The notes beneath the pieces are model-generated. The model was not told where the DNA came from, searched no databases, and saw nothing but the letters and a program-made list of their open reading frames with translations. This document shows, one piece after another, positions 26,029 to 33,886 of a stretch of 64,000 nt of DNA. The DNA comes from Nitrososphaerales archaeon (lineage in GTDB: Archaea > Thermoproteota > Nitrososphaeria > Nitrososphaerales > Gagatemarchaeaceae), in NCBI GenBank assembly GCA_032906765.1, contig JAJTZB010000003.1:160126-224125 (forward strand), read 5' to 3'. The translations under genes were made by a program, and so were the position numbers. Each line of letters starts with the position of its first letter. The stretch's first letter is position 1.

Positions 26029-27273
26029 TCAGAATGGAACCTTTACTATCGCCTCTCCGTCTGGAAGGGAGGCGACGTACTCGAACCCTTGGCCTATGTA
26101 CGACCTGACCTCTCCTATTGGAATTATCTTCTGCCTTGAGCCGTTGTCAGCCATCATTCCCGCTAACTTCTGCCTGACCAGGCTTTGAAGCTCCTCACTG
26201 CTCATCTCGTCTAGGTTCATCTTCTCGATGTCCTCTTTCTGGAACCCTGCCACTAATAGGAACTGCTCGTTGAAGGTTCTCTTGATCTGCTCTTCGGTTG
26301 CTGACTCGGTTTTTGTCGATAGAAGGGGCTCGCACTTCTTGTAAGCCTCCCTCATCTCCTCGATCATGGTGGGCGGGAGCCTGCCCTTGTTGGTTGAGTA
26401 CCTGGCATCTATGTCTCCCTTGTGCCCCATCAGGAATTGAAGGTAGGGATGGGAGATCAGTCCTTTTGACTCGGCGATGATCATTCCAGTATCGCAGTAG
26501 GCTCTTAGGACATAGGGCCTCCGTGAAAAGCCCGCCTTTACAATCGCCTCCTTGATGTCCCTCGTCACCAGTGATGTCCTCAGGAACGCGTTCTTCTTCA
26601 CTCCTCTTGGGTCGAATGCTAGAAGAGGGCTCTGAGGCGTTAGCTTCTCTCCATGCTTGACCCTCTCCTCCACGTATTCCTGAATGTACGTAATTGCCTC
26701 ATCTCCCACGAATGTGAAGTATTGATGTCTGGCCTTGTTTAGCGGATTCTTGATGCTGAGTATCGAGGGAACCTTACCGAAAGAGATTCCTTCGCCTGTA
26801 ATCTTCGATTCTTTGAAGTCTCCGAGCCTTATTCCATCCGTGCCCGTGAAGTTACCCAAACTCTCAGGTCTCAATCCGCCCAGGGCCATCAGAGCGATGG
26901 ACACTCTGCATCTGCGCGATGCCATCCTCAGAATCTTTGCAAGCTCCTCCTTGCTGGGCACTCTCTCATTCGCAATCGTGGGGGTCTCCGACCTTCCCTT
27001 GATATTCACCTTCAGCTTTACGTCAACGTTGTTGTAAGACAGCCAGGAGAGGATCACCTTCTTGAACCTCTGGATGTAGGAGCCTGCCTTTCCCTTCTTC
27101 TCCATCTCTCTTACAAAGTCCGTAAAGTCGTCCCTGAATCTCTTTGATGGGCCATCCTTGAGAATCTCCTTCGGGTCGGCATGCACCAAGTCACAATAGA
27201 GGCCGAGCGTCCTGAGGTAAACCTCAGCCGTGATGGCTGAGTTAGCGGCCAGGTTATCGTGCCATCTGCTCAC
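26029..27273 (-). CDS. Tyrosine recombinase (integrase)
   Basis: 414 aa. An N-terminal SAM-like DNA-binding region (about 1-95) is followed by a catalytic domain with Arg in ALMALGGLRPES, a variant HxxR box (RPYVLRAYCDTG, Tyr replacing the first His), LMGHKGDID, and the nucleophilic Tyr in ARYSTNKGR. A C-terminal extension of about 90 residues follows, ending AIVKVPF. It points away from the tRNA-Arg gene 100 bp upstream and is not split by integration, so it is the non-partitioning type. It should catalyse insertion or excision at the tRNA 3' end. Confidence 0.88.
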   Translation of the reverse strand: MSRWHDNLAANSAITAEVYLRTLGLYCDLVHADPKEILKDGPSKRFRDDFTDFVREMEKKGKAGSYIQRFKKVILSWLSYNNVDVKLKVNIKGRSETPTIANERVPSKEELAKILRMASRRCRVSIALMALGGLRPESLGNFTGTDGIRLGDFKESKITGEGISFGKVPSILSIKNPLNKARHQYFTFVGDEAITYIQEYVEERVKHGEKLTPQSPLLAFDPRGVKKNAFLRTSLVTRDIKEAIVKAGFSRRPYVLRAYCDTGMIIAESKGLISHPYLQFLMGHKGDIDARYSTNKGRLPPTMIEEMREAYKKCEPLLSTKTESATEEQIKRTFNEQFLLVAGFQKEDIEKMNLDEMSSEELQSLVRQKLAGMMADNGSRQKIIPIGEVRSYIGQGFEYVASLPDGEAIVKVPF

Positions 27274-27369
27274 GTCCTTATCGTTCAGTAGGTCGCCGTA
27301 CTTCCCGTATTTGGCATGAGGTAGCTGGCAGAGGGGCGTTCTAATGAGGGATTCGCTTATGATTCTAAG

Positions 27370-27457
27370 CGGGCCCGGTGGGATTCGAACCCATGGTCTC
27401 TGACCTGATCTTCAGCTTCGAAGGCTGACGCCTTAATCCGTGCTAGGCTACGGGCCC
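27370..27457 (-). tRNA. tRNA-Arg (anticodon TCG) with an extended variable region
   Basis: Acceptor stem GGGCCCG/CGGGCCC, D-arm GCCT..AGGC, anticodon stem TCAGC/GCTGA with loop CTTCGAA (anticodon TCG), T-loop TTCGAAT; discriminator G, no encoded CCA. D-arm and acceptor match archaeal tRNA-Arg. Between the anticodon and T stems there are about 12 nt more than in a normal class I tRNA, containing a GGTC-AGA-GACC hairpin. It could be an extra arm or a short intron, though I could not fit a clear bulge-helix-bulge. The T stem has a possible A-C mismatch. Confidence 0.88.
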
Positions 27458-27460
27458 GAG

Positions 27461-28525
27461 TTATTCCACCCGTCCGTCACTAATTAAGAGATGACCCCTG
27501 GCTATGTTCTCGGCAATCGGCTTCTCCACCAGCCCCTTGTCCGAGACTATCGATGTGATGAGTTCAGGTGGGGTGGAGTCGAACGCAGGGTTCGAGACTG
27601 GCACTCCCTTGGGCGCCACCCTCCTCCCCCGTACCTTTGTCACTTCGTCGGGGCTCCTCTCTTCAATGATTACGTCGCCGTGGTCGTGTTTCAGGTCGAA
27701 GGTGGAGTACGGGGCGGCAGGGTGGAACGGAACGCCGTGCCTGGCAGAGAGGACCGCGATTTGGTAAGTCCCTATTTTGTTGAAGACGTAGCCGTCCCTC
27801 GTGATCCTGTCGGCTCCAACGATCACCTTGTCGACTCGACCGATGTTCATCATGTGCCCGACGGCCGTGTCAGAGATCAGGGTGCAGTCGATTCCGTCCC
27901 TTGCGAGCTCGAATGCCGTTAAGCGGGCCCCCTGGAGCGCCGGCCTTGTCTCGGGAACGATGACCTTGACCAGCTTTCCCTGTTCCTTGGCAGCCCTCAC
28001 AACGCCGAGCGCGGTGCCGTACCCAACGGTGGCAAGCGCACCAGCGTTGCAATGGGTGAGAACCGTGTCGCCGTCCTCGATTAGGTCCGCGCCCACCTTG
28101 CCGAGTCTTCTGTTCACCTGAACGTCCTCCTCTTCCATCTTCATCACCTCGGCCACGACGGCTTCCCTAGCCTCTCTTGCGGTGGTGGCCAAACTCGTCG
28201 AGGCGACGGCTCTCTCTATCCCCCAAAACAGGTTGACCGCGGTCGGCCTTGTGGAGCGGAGTATGGCGGCTGCGCCATCGAGCTCCTTCATCAGCTGGTC
28301 CTTGGTTGAGGCGCTGGAGTGGACCGCAGCCAGGGCGACTCCCATAGCAGCCGCGACGCCTATGGCCGGTGCACCCCGCACAACCATTCTCCGGATCGCG
28401 TCAGCGACGTCTTGGTACCTTCTGTACGACCGGTAGACCAGCCTGCGCGGCAGCATGGTCTGGTCAATCATCTTCACAGACGTGCCAGCCCACGTCACGG
28501 TCCTGAGCGTGAAGAAGTCTTCCAA
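27461..28525 (-). CDS. mtnA: S-methyl-5-thioribose-1-phosphate isomerase-like protein
   Basis: 354 aa, aldose-ketose isomerase of the MtnA/eIF2B-related family. Motifs: RGAPAIGVAAAMG, RPTAVNLFWG, catalytic Cys in LTHCNAGALATVGYGTALG, VPETRPALQGARL, catalytic Asp in GADRITRDG and FNKIGTYQIAV. In archaea close relatives act on ribose-1,5-bisphosphate, but the full-length motif set here favours MtnA (methionine salvage). TTG start. Its 3' end lies 4 bp from the tRNA-Arg gene. Confidence 0.9.
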   Translation of the reverse strand: MEDFFTLRTVTWAGTSVKMIDQTMLPRRLVYRSYRRYQDVADAIRRMVVRGAPAIGVAAAMGVALAAVHSSASTKDQLMKELDGAAAILRSTRPTAVNLFWGIERAVASTSLATTAREAREAVVAEVMKMEEEDVQVNRRLGKVGADLIEDGDTVLTHCNAGALATVGYGTALGVVRAAKEQGKLVKVIVPETRPALQGARLTAFELARDGIDCTLISDTAVGHMMNIGRVDKVIVGADRITRDGYVFNKIGTYQIAVLSARHGVPFHPAAPYSTFDLKHDHGDVIIEERSPDEVTKVRGRRVAPKGVPVSNPAFDSTPPELITSIVSDKGLVEKPIAENIARGHLLISDGRVE

Positions 28526-28643
28526 CGGAAGGGCTGGACCTGCTCATTACTCAAAAGCGTTTCCAGCGCCCTGGCCCCCTGTGTGCTAGCCAGCCACCCG
28601 CTAAAGGTTAATACCGTAACTGGGCTGGCGGGCAAAGAGGAAG

Positions 28644-29201
28644 ATGGAAAAGTCAGAGCAGGAGGAACAAACCCCACCGATTTCGGCCGAGGTGAAGGAA
28701 GGACGCATCATCGTCCCCGACCCCGGCAGGATTGGGGAGTTGGAGGAGTCGGGGTACGGCTCGAGAGAGGGAAAGAGCCTCGGGCTCAGGGACTACGAGG
28801 CTCTCTACCTGTTGCACACCAAGAAGCTTGACCTCAAGCGACACGGGGGCAAATCAGTCAGCTTCGAGGAGCTCGCGGAGGAGACGCAGAGGAGGGCTCG
28901 CGACTCCTGGACCAAGTTCATCATCTACCGGGACCTGAGGAGCAGGGGGTACATTGTGAGAGAGGGCTTCGGGTTCGGGACAGACCTCAGGGTCTACGAG
29001 AGAGGGGACTACCCGAAGAAGGCGGCAAAGTACGTAGTCTTCGCCCTTGACGAAGGGATAGAGAGGAGGGTCGACGACCTCCAGACGTCAGTGAAGGAGA
29101 TGGCTAAGATGGGCAAGGAGGCGATCATAGCCGTCATAGAGAGGAGGGGCGAGGTCATCTACTACAAAGTTAGCAGGGCAAGATTCCAAGTGGAAACTTG
29201 A
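28644..29201 (+). CDS. endA: tRNA-splicing endonuclease subunit lacking the catalytic His
   Basis: 185 aa, EndA-like: an N-terminal alpha/beta domain, then the nuclease domain with FIIYRDLRSRGYIVREGFGFGTDLRVYERG. Of the catalytic triad, Tyr118 and Lys175 (VIYYKVSR) are present, but where family members have GHAKY this protein has KAAKY, so the His is replaced by Ala127. It may be the structural subunit of a heteromeric enzyme, with a catalytic paralogue elsewhere, or be impaired. ATG start; overlaps ubiA by 4 nt. Confidence 0.88.
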   Translation: MEKSEQEEQTPPISAEVKEGRIIVPDPGRIGELEESGYGSREGKSLGLRDYEALYLLHTKKLDLKRHGGKSVSFEELAEETQRRARDSWTKFIIYRDLRSRGYIVREGFGFGTDLRVYERGDYPKKAAKYVVFALDEGIERRVDDLQTSVKEMAKMGKEAIIAVIERRGEVIYYKVSRARFQVET

Positions 29202-30043
29202 GCCTGAGAACCGGCATAGAGATACTGCGTCCCGTCAACTGCGCGATGATAGGCTTCGCTGTAATCGTGGGAGAGTTCGTCTCGAGGCCTCCCGGGATAC
29301 CCCTCCTGCAAACTGCGCTGGGCTTCATGACCGGGTTCTTCCTCTGCGCGTACTCCATGGTCGTGAACGACGTCTATGACGTGGAGGTCGACAAAGTGAA
29401 CAGGCCTGAGCGACCGATCCCAAGCGGGAGGATCACAGAACAGGGCGCCTCGCGGCTCTCCATCGTCGCCCTCCTCCTCGGAATCGCTTCCTCGGTGCTC
29501 GGCCTGAACCCGGTGGCCGTGGGGATTGCACTGCTCTACGCTCTCGTCTCCTGGCTGTACAACTCAAGGGCGAAGAAGGCGGGGTTCTCGGGGAACGTGA
29601 TGGTCGCCTCCTCCCTCGCGATACCATTCATCTACGGCGGGGTCATCTCGGGTGGCAGCGTCTTCAACTCCCTCCTGCTGATGATGGCGTTCACGTCGTT
29701 CTTCTCAGGCGTCGGGCGCGAAGTTGTGAAAGCCATGGCGGACATTGAAGGCGACGCGAAGCGCGGAATCAGCTCAGTTGCCTGGAGGCGGGGCTCCAAG
29801 ACCGCGGCCGCCGTTGGGGCCGCCTTCTTCTTGCTCGCCGTCCTCACGAGCTGGCTGCCTCTGGTTCTCGGCCTCGCGAACGGGATCTATACCTTCGGGG
29901 TGATCGTGCCCGACCTCGTGTTCGTCTACCTCGCTGCGTCCATACTGAGGGACTGGCAGCCGAAGAACGCTCACAGAGTGAAGAACACGGCGCTGCTCGG
30001 GATGCTGGCGGGGCTCTTCGTTTTCATAGGTGGCGCGGTCTGA
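29198..30043 (+). CDS. UbiA-family prenyltransferase, probable digeranylgeranylglyceryl phosphate synthase
   Basis: 281 aa, eight to nine membrane helices. The two Asp-rich motifs are NDVYDVEVDKVNRPERPIPSG and ADIEGDAKRGISS. This form is that of archaeal DGGGP synthase, which adds the second geranylgeranyl chain in ether-lipid synthesis; other UbiA substrates cannot be fully excluded. TTG start overlapping the endA stop. Followed directly by rfcL, with a 14-nt overlap. Confidence 0.87.
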   Translation: MSLRTGIEILRPVNCAMIGFAVIVGEFVSRPPGIPLLQTALGFMTGFFLCAYSMVVNDVYDVEVDKVNRPERPIPSGRITEQGASRLSIVALLLGIASSVLGLNPVAVGIALLYALVSWLYNSRAKKAGFSGNVMVASSLAIPFIYGGVISGGSVFNSLLLMMAFTSFFSGVGREVVKAMADIEGDAKRGISSVAWRRGSKTAAAVGAAFFLLAVLTSWLPLVLGLANGIYTFGVIVPDLVFVYLAASILRDWQPKNAHRVKNTALLGMLAGLFVFIGGAV

Positions 30044-31238
30044 CTTGCTGACAGAGAGGCGCAGGCCGAAGCGGTTGGAGGACATGGTCGGGAACGAGGA
30101 TGCCAGGACGAAGCTAGCAGCGTGGCTGACGAAATGGAAAGCAGGTTCCAAGGCAGCGCTCCTGGTGGGTCCCCCAGGCACAGGGAAGACGACGCTCGTC
30201 CACCTGCTCTCGGAGAAGCACGGGCTCAACCTCGTCGAGTTGAATGCCAGCGACTCGAGGACGAAGCAGAAGCTCTCGCGGAAGCTAGGCGAAATCCTCA
30301 CCAGCACCAACCTCTTCGGTGAGAGGACGCTCATCTTCTTGGACGAGGTGGACGGTCTGGCCGGCAGAGCCGACTACGGGGCAGTCGAGTTCATCAGGGG
30401 CTCGGTCCGCGCAAGCGAGAACCCGATCGTAATGGCGGCCAACAACCCGGACGCGGACGAGGTGAAGAAGCTCGCCAGCGTCGCAACTCGCATTGAGTTC
30501 GAACCCCCGTCCGTGAACGAGGTGTTGGTCTACCTCAGGAGGGTGGCAGAGGAAGAGGGCTTGGCGGTGGAGGACGGTAGGCTCTTCGCCATCGCCGAGT
30601 CGGCCAAGGGAGACATCAGGTACGCGCTGAACGCGCTGCAGAGCGGGCTTGCAGGGGGAAAGGATGAGGAGCTGACTGCCGCCAAGGCGCTGGACGCATT
30701 CTTCGAGGCTGCCGGCCGTAGGAAGGCGCTGGAGGCCCTGAGGGCTTATCCTGCCCAGCCGAGGGACAAGCTCAGGGACATCCTGGCAAGCGTGTCAAGG
30801 GCAAAGTTGCCTGAAGAAAAGAGGGCCCGTGCACTGGAGGTCCTTTCGAGGGCCGACGTGCTGATGGGCAGGATCATACGCGGTGGGAACTGGAGGCTCC
30901 TGAGGTATCTCGACGCCCTGCTCGCCTCCGACCTCAAGGTGGCGCTAAGCGGGGAGGTCGTCCGCTTCACGACGGACGGGGTCCCGTGGATGCTGCAACT
31001 GAGGATCTGGAACGACTCCAAGAAGATCAAGGAGATGGGCGACCTCGCGGGGCGCAGGCTTGGAATCAGCCGTAAGGGCTGGGCTGTCGAGGACTTCCCG
31101 TACATCGCGCGCCTGTGCGCCGACAAGGGCTTCAGGGAGGAACTCGTCAGGAGCCTGAACCTGGACGAGCCCTTCGAGAGCTTCTTGGCCAAGGAGTCGG
31201 TCAGGAAGGTCGGCACAGAGCGGAGCAGCAGGCGCTAG
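30030..31238 (+). CDS. rfcL: Replication factor C large subunit
   Basis: 402 aa clamp-loader subunit: RRPKRLEDMVGNEDAR, Walker A GPPGTGKTT, Walker B LIFLDEVDGL, sensor 1 MAANNPDAD, then collar helices and a basic C-terminus (RSSRR). The PCNA-interacting tail seen in some RfcL is short or absent. GTG 30030 start (TTG 30045 is an alternative), inside the end of ubiA. Partner of the rfcS gene at 8364-9326. Confidence 0.95.
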   Translation: MARSDLLTERRRPKRLEDMVGNEDARTKLAAWLTKWKAGSKAALLVGPPGTGKTTLVHLLSEKHGLNLVELNASDSRTKQKLSRKLGEILTSTNLFGERTLIFLDEVDGLAGRADYGAVEFIRGSVRASENPIVMAANNPDADEVKKLASVATRIEFEPPSVNEVLVYLRRVAEEEGLAVEDGRLFAIAESAKGDIRYALNALQSGLAGGKDEELTAAKALDAFFEAAGRRKALEALRAYPAQPRDKLRDILASVSRAKLPEEKRARALEVLSRADVLMGRIIRGGNWRLLRYLDALLASDLKVALSGEVVRFTTDGVPWMLQLRIWNDSKKIKEMGDLAGRRLGISRKGWAVEDFPYIARLCADKGFREELVRSLNLDEPFESFLAKESVRKVGTERSSRR

Positions 31239-31552
31239 CTGAACGACCGCTGCAGCGGAGTCTCTGCGATCCTCTTCCACTCGGAGAGGAACCGGTACAG
31301 CGCCGCCACGAACGGGTTCGAGTGGTCGACCCTGAATATCCGTATCCTGTTGAACCTCTTCTCCGTTATGAGCCCTGACTTCGCAAGGAACTCGAGGTGG
31401 CGGGCCGTCGACGAGTGGGAGAGACCGGACCTGCGCGTTATCTCCGAGATGTTCAGCTCGCCGCTCTCCATCATCACAGTCAGCACCTTCGCCCTCCCGT
31501 AGGAGGAGAAGAGCCTCTCAACCTCTAACGTCTGCAACCATCCCCTTCTCAA
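31235..31552 (-). CDS. ArsR-type winged-helix regulator
   Basis: About 100-105 residues with a classic wHTH: GRAKVLTVMMESGELNISEITRRSGLSHSSTARHLEFLAKSGLI, then a beta wing RFNRIRIFRVDHSNP. No metal-binding Cys cluster is seen. The frame opens at TTG 31552, but TTG 31537 (LQTLEVERLF) is a likely start; either way its 5' end lies inside the 3' end of orc1/cdc6, so it is the second gene of that operon. The 3' end overlaps rfcL by 4 nt, convergently. Confidence 0.83.
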   Translation of the reverse strand: MRRGWLQTLEVERLFSSYGRAKVLTVMMESGELNISEITRRSGLSHSSTARHLEFLAKSGLITEKRFNRIRIFRVDHSNPFVAALYRFLSEWKRIAETPLQRSFS

Positions 31553-33755
31553 GCTCGCCGATCAGCTCCTTCGCCGAGACGAGCGAGAGGCCGATCAGCG
31601 TTGTCCTGCCCCTCATACCCCTCCCGGAGAGCTGCGTCTCTATGATGCCCTTCCTGGAGAGCTCGTTGACGTCGTTCCAGACCTGGGTGTGGTGGTTGGG
31701 AGTGGTGCCCATTCCCTCGCAGAGGGCACCGTAGCTCTTCTCCACCTCACCTATCGTCACGTAGGTCGAGTCGCCCTTCTTGAGCAGGCCCGAGACGGCC
31801 ATCAGTATGATCCTCTGGTGCTTCGTCAGATAGCTCAACTCCTCCTTCCTGAATTGCGGGGGAAGCGAGGCCTTCGCAGACCTGATGTGCTCGGGCAGGA
31901 CGCGCGGGGACTCGGACATGTCAGCAAGCTTGCCCGCCCTGTAGACGAGGTCGAGGGCGTAGCGGGCGTCGCCATACACGCTGGCTATGCTGGCCGCGAG
32001 TTGCATGCAGTTGTCTTCGAGAGCGCCCTCGTTGAACGCCCCGTCGCTCCTCGAAGCGATGATGTCGAAGAGCTGCTTCGACGAGTATGGCTCGAGGGAG
32101 ACCTGGTTCCACTGGACCGAGCTCAGGGTGCTCAGGTCCACCATCTTCAGGTAGTCCAGCGTCTTCGAGACCAGAAGAGAGGAGAAGACCTGGTTGCCCT
32201 CCGCGGTCTCCCTGAGCCTGGTTATCGTGTAGAGGGCGGTCGGGTCGGCAGAGATCAGCGAGTCGACTTCGTCGAAGGCTATTATCAGGTGGGTGTGGTT
32301 GCTCTTCAGTCCTTCGACCAAGGCGTGAAGGAGCTCCTCGAAGCTGTACCCCCTCGACGGATAGTTCTGGCCCAGCGAGTTCAGCGCCCTTACCAGGACG
32401 GCCTGCAGCGTCTTGTCGATCCTGCAGTTGACGTGGAGCATCTTGACGAGGTTGCCGTAGAGGGCTGCCTTCTTCTGGAGCGACTCGCCCAGCTTCTTTG
32501 CGAGCATCGTCTTGCCAGAATTGTGCGTTACCGTGAAATCATCTAGGAGATATCGTTGGTCAGAATCGACTCTAAAACCGAAGTACACCTCTTCCCCCAG
32601 AGGTTTTAGTGTGAAGCCCGTCCTTAAGACGCTCTTTTTCTGCTTTCTTGTCGGTGCCTGTTTTCTACTAACCCTAGTAGGAATTTTGGAAATGTCGCCT
32701 GAAATTCCAACTCTGTAATACAGTCCCTCATGACCAAATTGGTCATGGGAAGATTTCTCCCTGACAAAAGCGTAGAATCCAAGGCTTCTAGACACAAATG
32801 CTACATCTTCAGCGAGCTGTTTCGACCTCGTGATGAAATCGTAGTATCCTGCATCTAGGCTACCGTCTGTGTCCAGTAATCCAGCCAGAACTTCTAGACG
32901 TATTCTTCTCGACCCAAACTTATACTGGGATGGGATGAACTTCGATTCAGATGTTTTCTTGTAAAGTCCTAACGCCATTAAATCCTTGGCTAGCCCATTT
33001 AGTAATGCTTGTCCACCTGTCCTCCCCGGAGTCAGTACATATTCTTGGGCTTGGCCTGCTGGATACCGGCGTACCTTTAGCAAGTACTTTCCAGATTGGC
33101 TATTTACGATAGTTGATATTTCTGCGTCCGCCGAAGTGACAGTGATATGGCCATTGGCACTACTTCCGTCCCCTAAATACACACCAAGAAAGTAAGGATC
33201 CATCGACCCAGCTGGCATCTGAGGGAAATCGACACCAGTTCTCATTAACTTGTAAAGTCCCTTGGGACCAACATACCATCTTGGAAGCCTTAACAGCTCG
33301 CTTACTCTAATGTCTTTGATTATCCCTTCAGTATCTTCAGATGGTTTTCGTGGGTGCTTCTTCAATCGAGTTTGTATGACTGTCAGAACATGGTCCTCAG
33401 AAACTACAAACGATTTCCCCTTTATCGGCTGGACTTCGATCATTCGTCCGAAACCATGTACCGTCTCAAACACTTTTCTTGGGGTACTATCTGGACCCAT
33501 CAACAAATCTCCTTGAGCCACGTCTTCGACACGTTTGAGTGATCCGTCAAGCATCAAAACGAGTTGTCCTTTCCTATGACACCCGACCGGCCCGGAGAGC
33601 ATCACGTTCTGGCTCGCCTTGGAGGCGTTCTGCACCACGCTCTGGAAGTAGAGCTCGAGCGCCCTCAGCTGTGCGTCGCGGTGGGGCGTCTGGTGAGGGA
33701 GATACTCGGGAAACAGAATACTCTCGTCCCTGAAGACAGAACGCTGCGTCGCCAA
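31518..33755 (-). CDS. cdc6: Orc1/Cdc6 origin-recognition ATPase precursor with intein
   Basis: AAA+ initiator that binds replication origins and helps load MCM. The precursor of about 745 aa contains a 354-residue intein inside the P-loop (after SGPVG, before SGKT); the spliced protein is about 391 aa. After the intein: Walker B LIIAFDEVDSLI, then a C-terminal winged helix (TYVTIGEVEKSYGALCE). The frame opens at GTG 33806, but TTG 33755 (LATQRSVFRDE) is preferred since TATATATC at 33785-33796 lies about 34 nt upstream of it. Confidence 0.94.
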   Translation of the reverse strand: MATQRSVFRDESILFPEYLPHQTPHRDAQLRALELYFQSVVQNASKASQNVMLSGPVGCHRKGQLVLMLDGSLKRVEDVAQGDLLMGPDSTPRKVFETVHGFGRMIEVQPIKGKSFVVSEDHVLTVIQTRLKKHPRKPSEDTEGIIKDIRVSELLRLPRWYVGPKGLYKLMRTGVDFPQMPAGSMDPYFLGVYLGDGSSANGHITVTSADAEISTIVNSQSGKYLLKVRRYPAGQAQEYVLTPGRTGGQALLNGLAKDLMALGLYKKTSESKFIPSQYKFGSRRIRLEVLAGLLDTDGSLDAGYYDFITRSKQLAEDVAFVSRSLGFYAFVREKSSHDQFGHEGLYYRVGISGDISKIPTRVSRKQAPTRKQKKSVLRTGFTLKPLGEEVYFGFRVDSDQRYLLDDFTVTHNSGKTMLAKKLGESLQKKAALYGNLVKMLHVNCRIDKTLQAVLVRALNSLGQNYPSRGYSFEELLHALVEGLKSNHTHLIIAFDEVDSLISADPTALYTITRLRETAEGNQVFSSLLVSKTLDYLKMVDLSTLSSVQWNQVSLEPYSSKQLFDIIASRSDGAFNEGALEDNCMQLAASIASVYGDARYALDLVYRAGKLADMSESPRVLPEHIRSAKASLPPQFRKEELSYLTKHQRIILMAVSGLLKKGDSTYVTIGEVEKSYGALCEGMGTTPNHHTQVWNDVNELSRKGIIETQLSGRGMRGRTTLIGLSLVSAKELIGELEKGMVADVRG
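32520..33581 (-). mobile_element. Cdc6 intein with LAGLIDADG endonuclease
   Basis: 354-residue intein from Cys (CHRKGQLVLML) to Asn (FTVTHN) with Ser as +1 extein residue, so the canonical His-Asn end is intact. The endonuclease core has paired LAGLIDADG helices in YFLGVYLGDGSS and LEVLAGLLDTDGSLD. The DNA is markedly A+T-richer than the host gene on either side, indicating recent entry. It interrupts the ATP-binding loop, so splicing is required for initiator function. Confidence 0.95.
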
Positions 33756-33784
33756 GCAGGTTTCTACTTTTCTCCCTGTTTTTG

Positions 33785-33796
33785 ATATATAACCGT
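33785..33796 (-). promoter_or_regulatory. TATA element of cdc6
   Basis: On the minus strand GGTTATATATCAAA is centred about 34 nt upstream of TTG 33755, which decides between this start and GTG 33806, since the latter would lie upstream of the predicted transcript start. Confidence 0.6.
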
Positions 33797-33886
33797 GATT
33801 ATACACTGCGTAGAACTGAGGGTGGAGGGTTCAGTGAAAGTGAATCCGCAGAAACGCAGAAATGAAGAGGGGGAGACCAGAGGAAC

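Larger units (their letters stand above)
23927..27391. mobile_element. Small element integrated at tRNA-Arg
   Basis: About 3.5 kb bounded by the intact tRNA-Arg 3' end (27369-27391) and a direct partial copy at 23927-23946. A tyrosine recombinase gene sits beside the tRNA, the normal geometry for archaeal elements integrating into a tRNA 3' end. Contents: integrase, a repeat-rich non-coding region, a possible 57-aa protein and two exported proteins. The coding DNA is visibly lower in G+C than the chromosome. No replication initiator is seen, so it may be a remnant or depend on a helper. Confidence 0.72.

Noticed and set aside
31689..32546. 285-codon plus-strand frame opposite cdc6
   Set aside because: Antisense shadow of the conserved AAA+ and winged-helix coding region.
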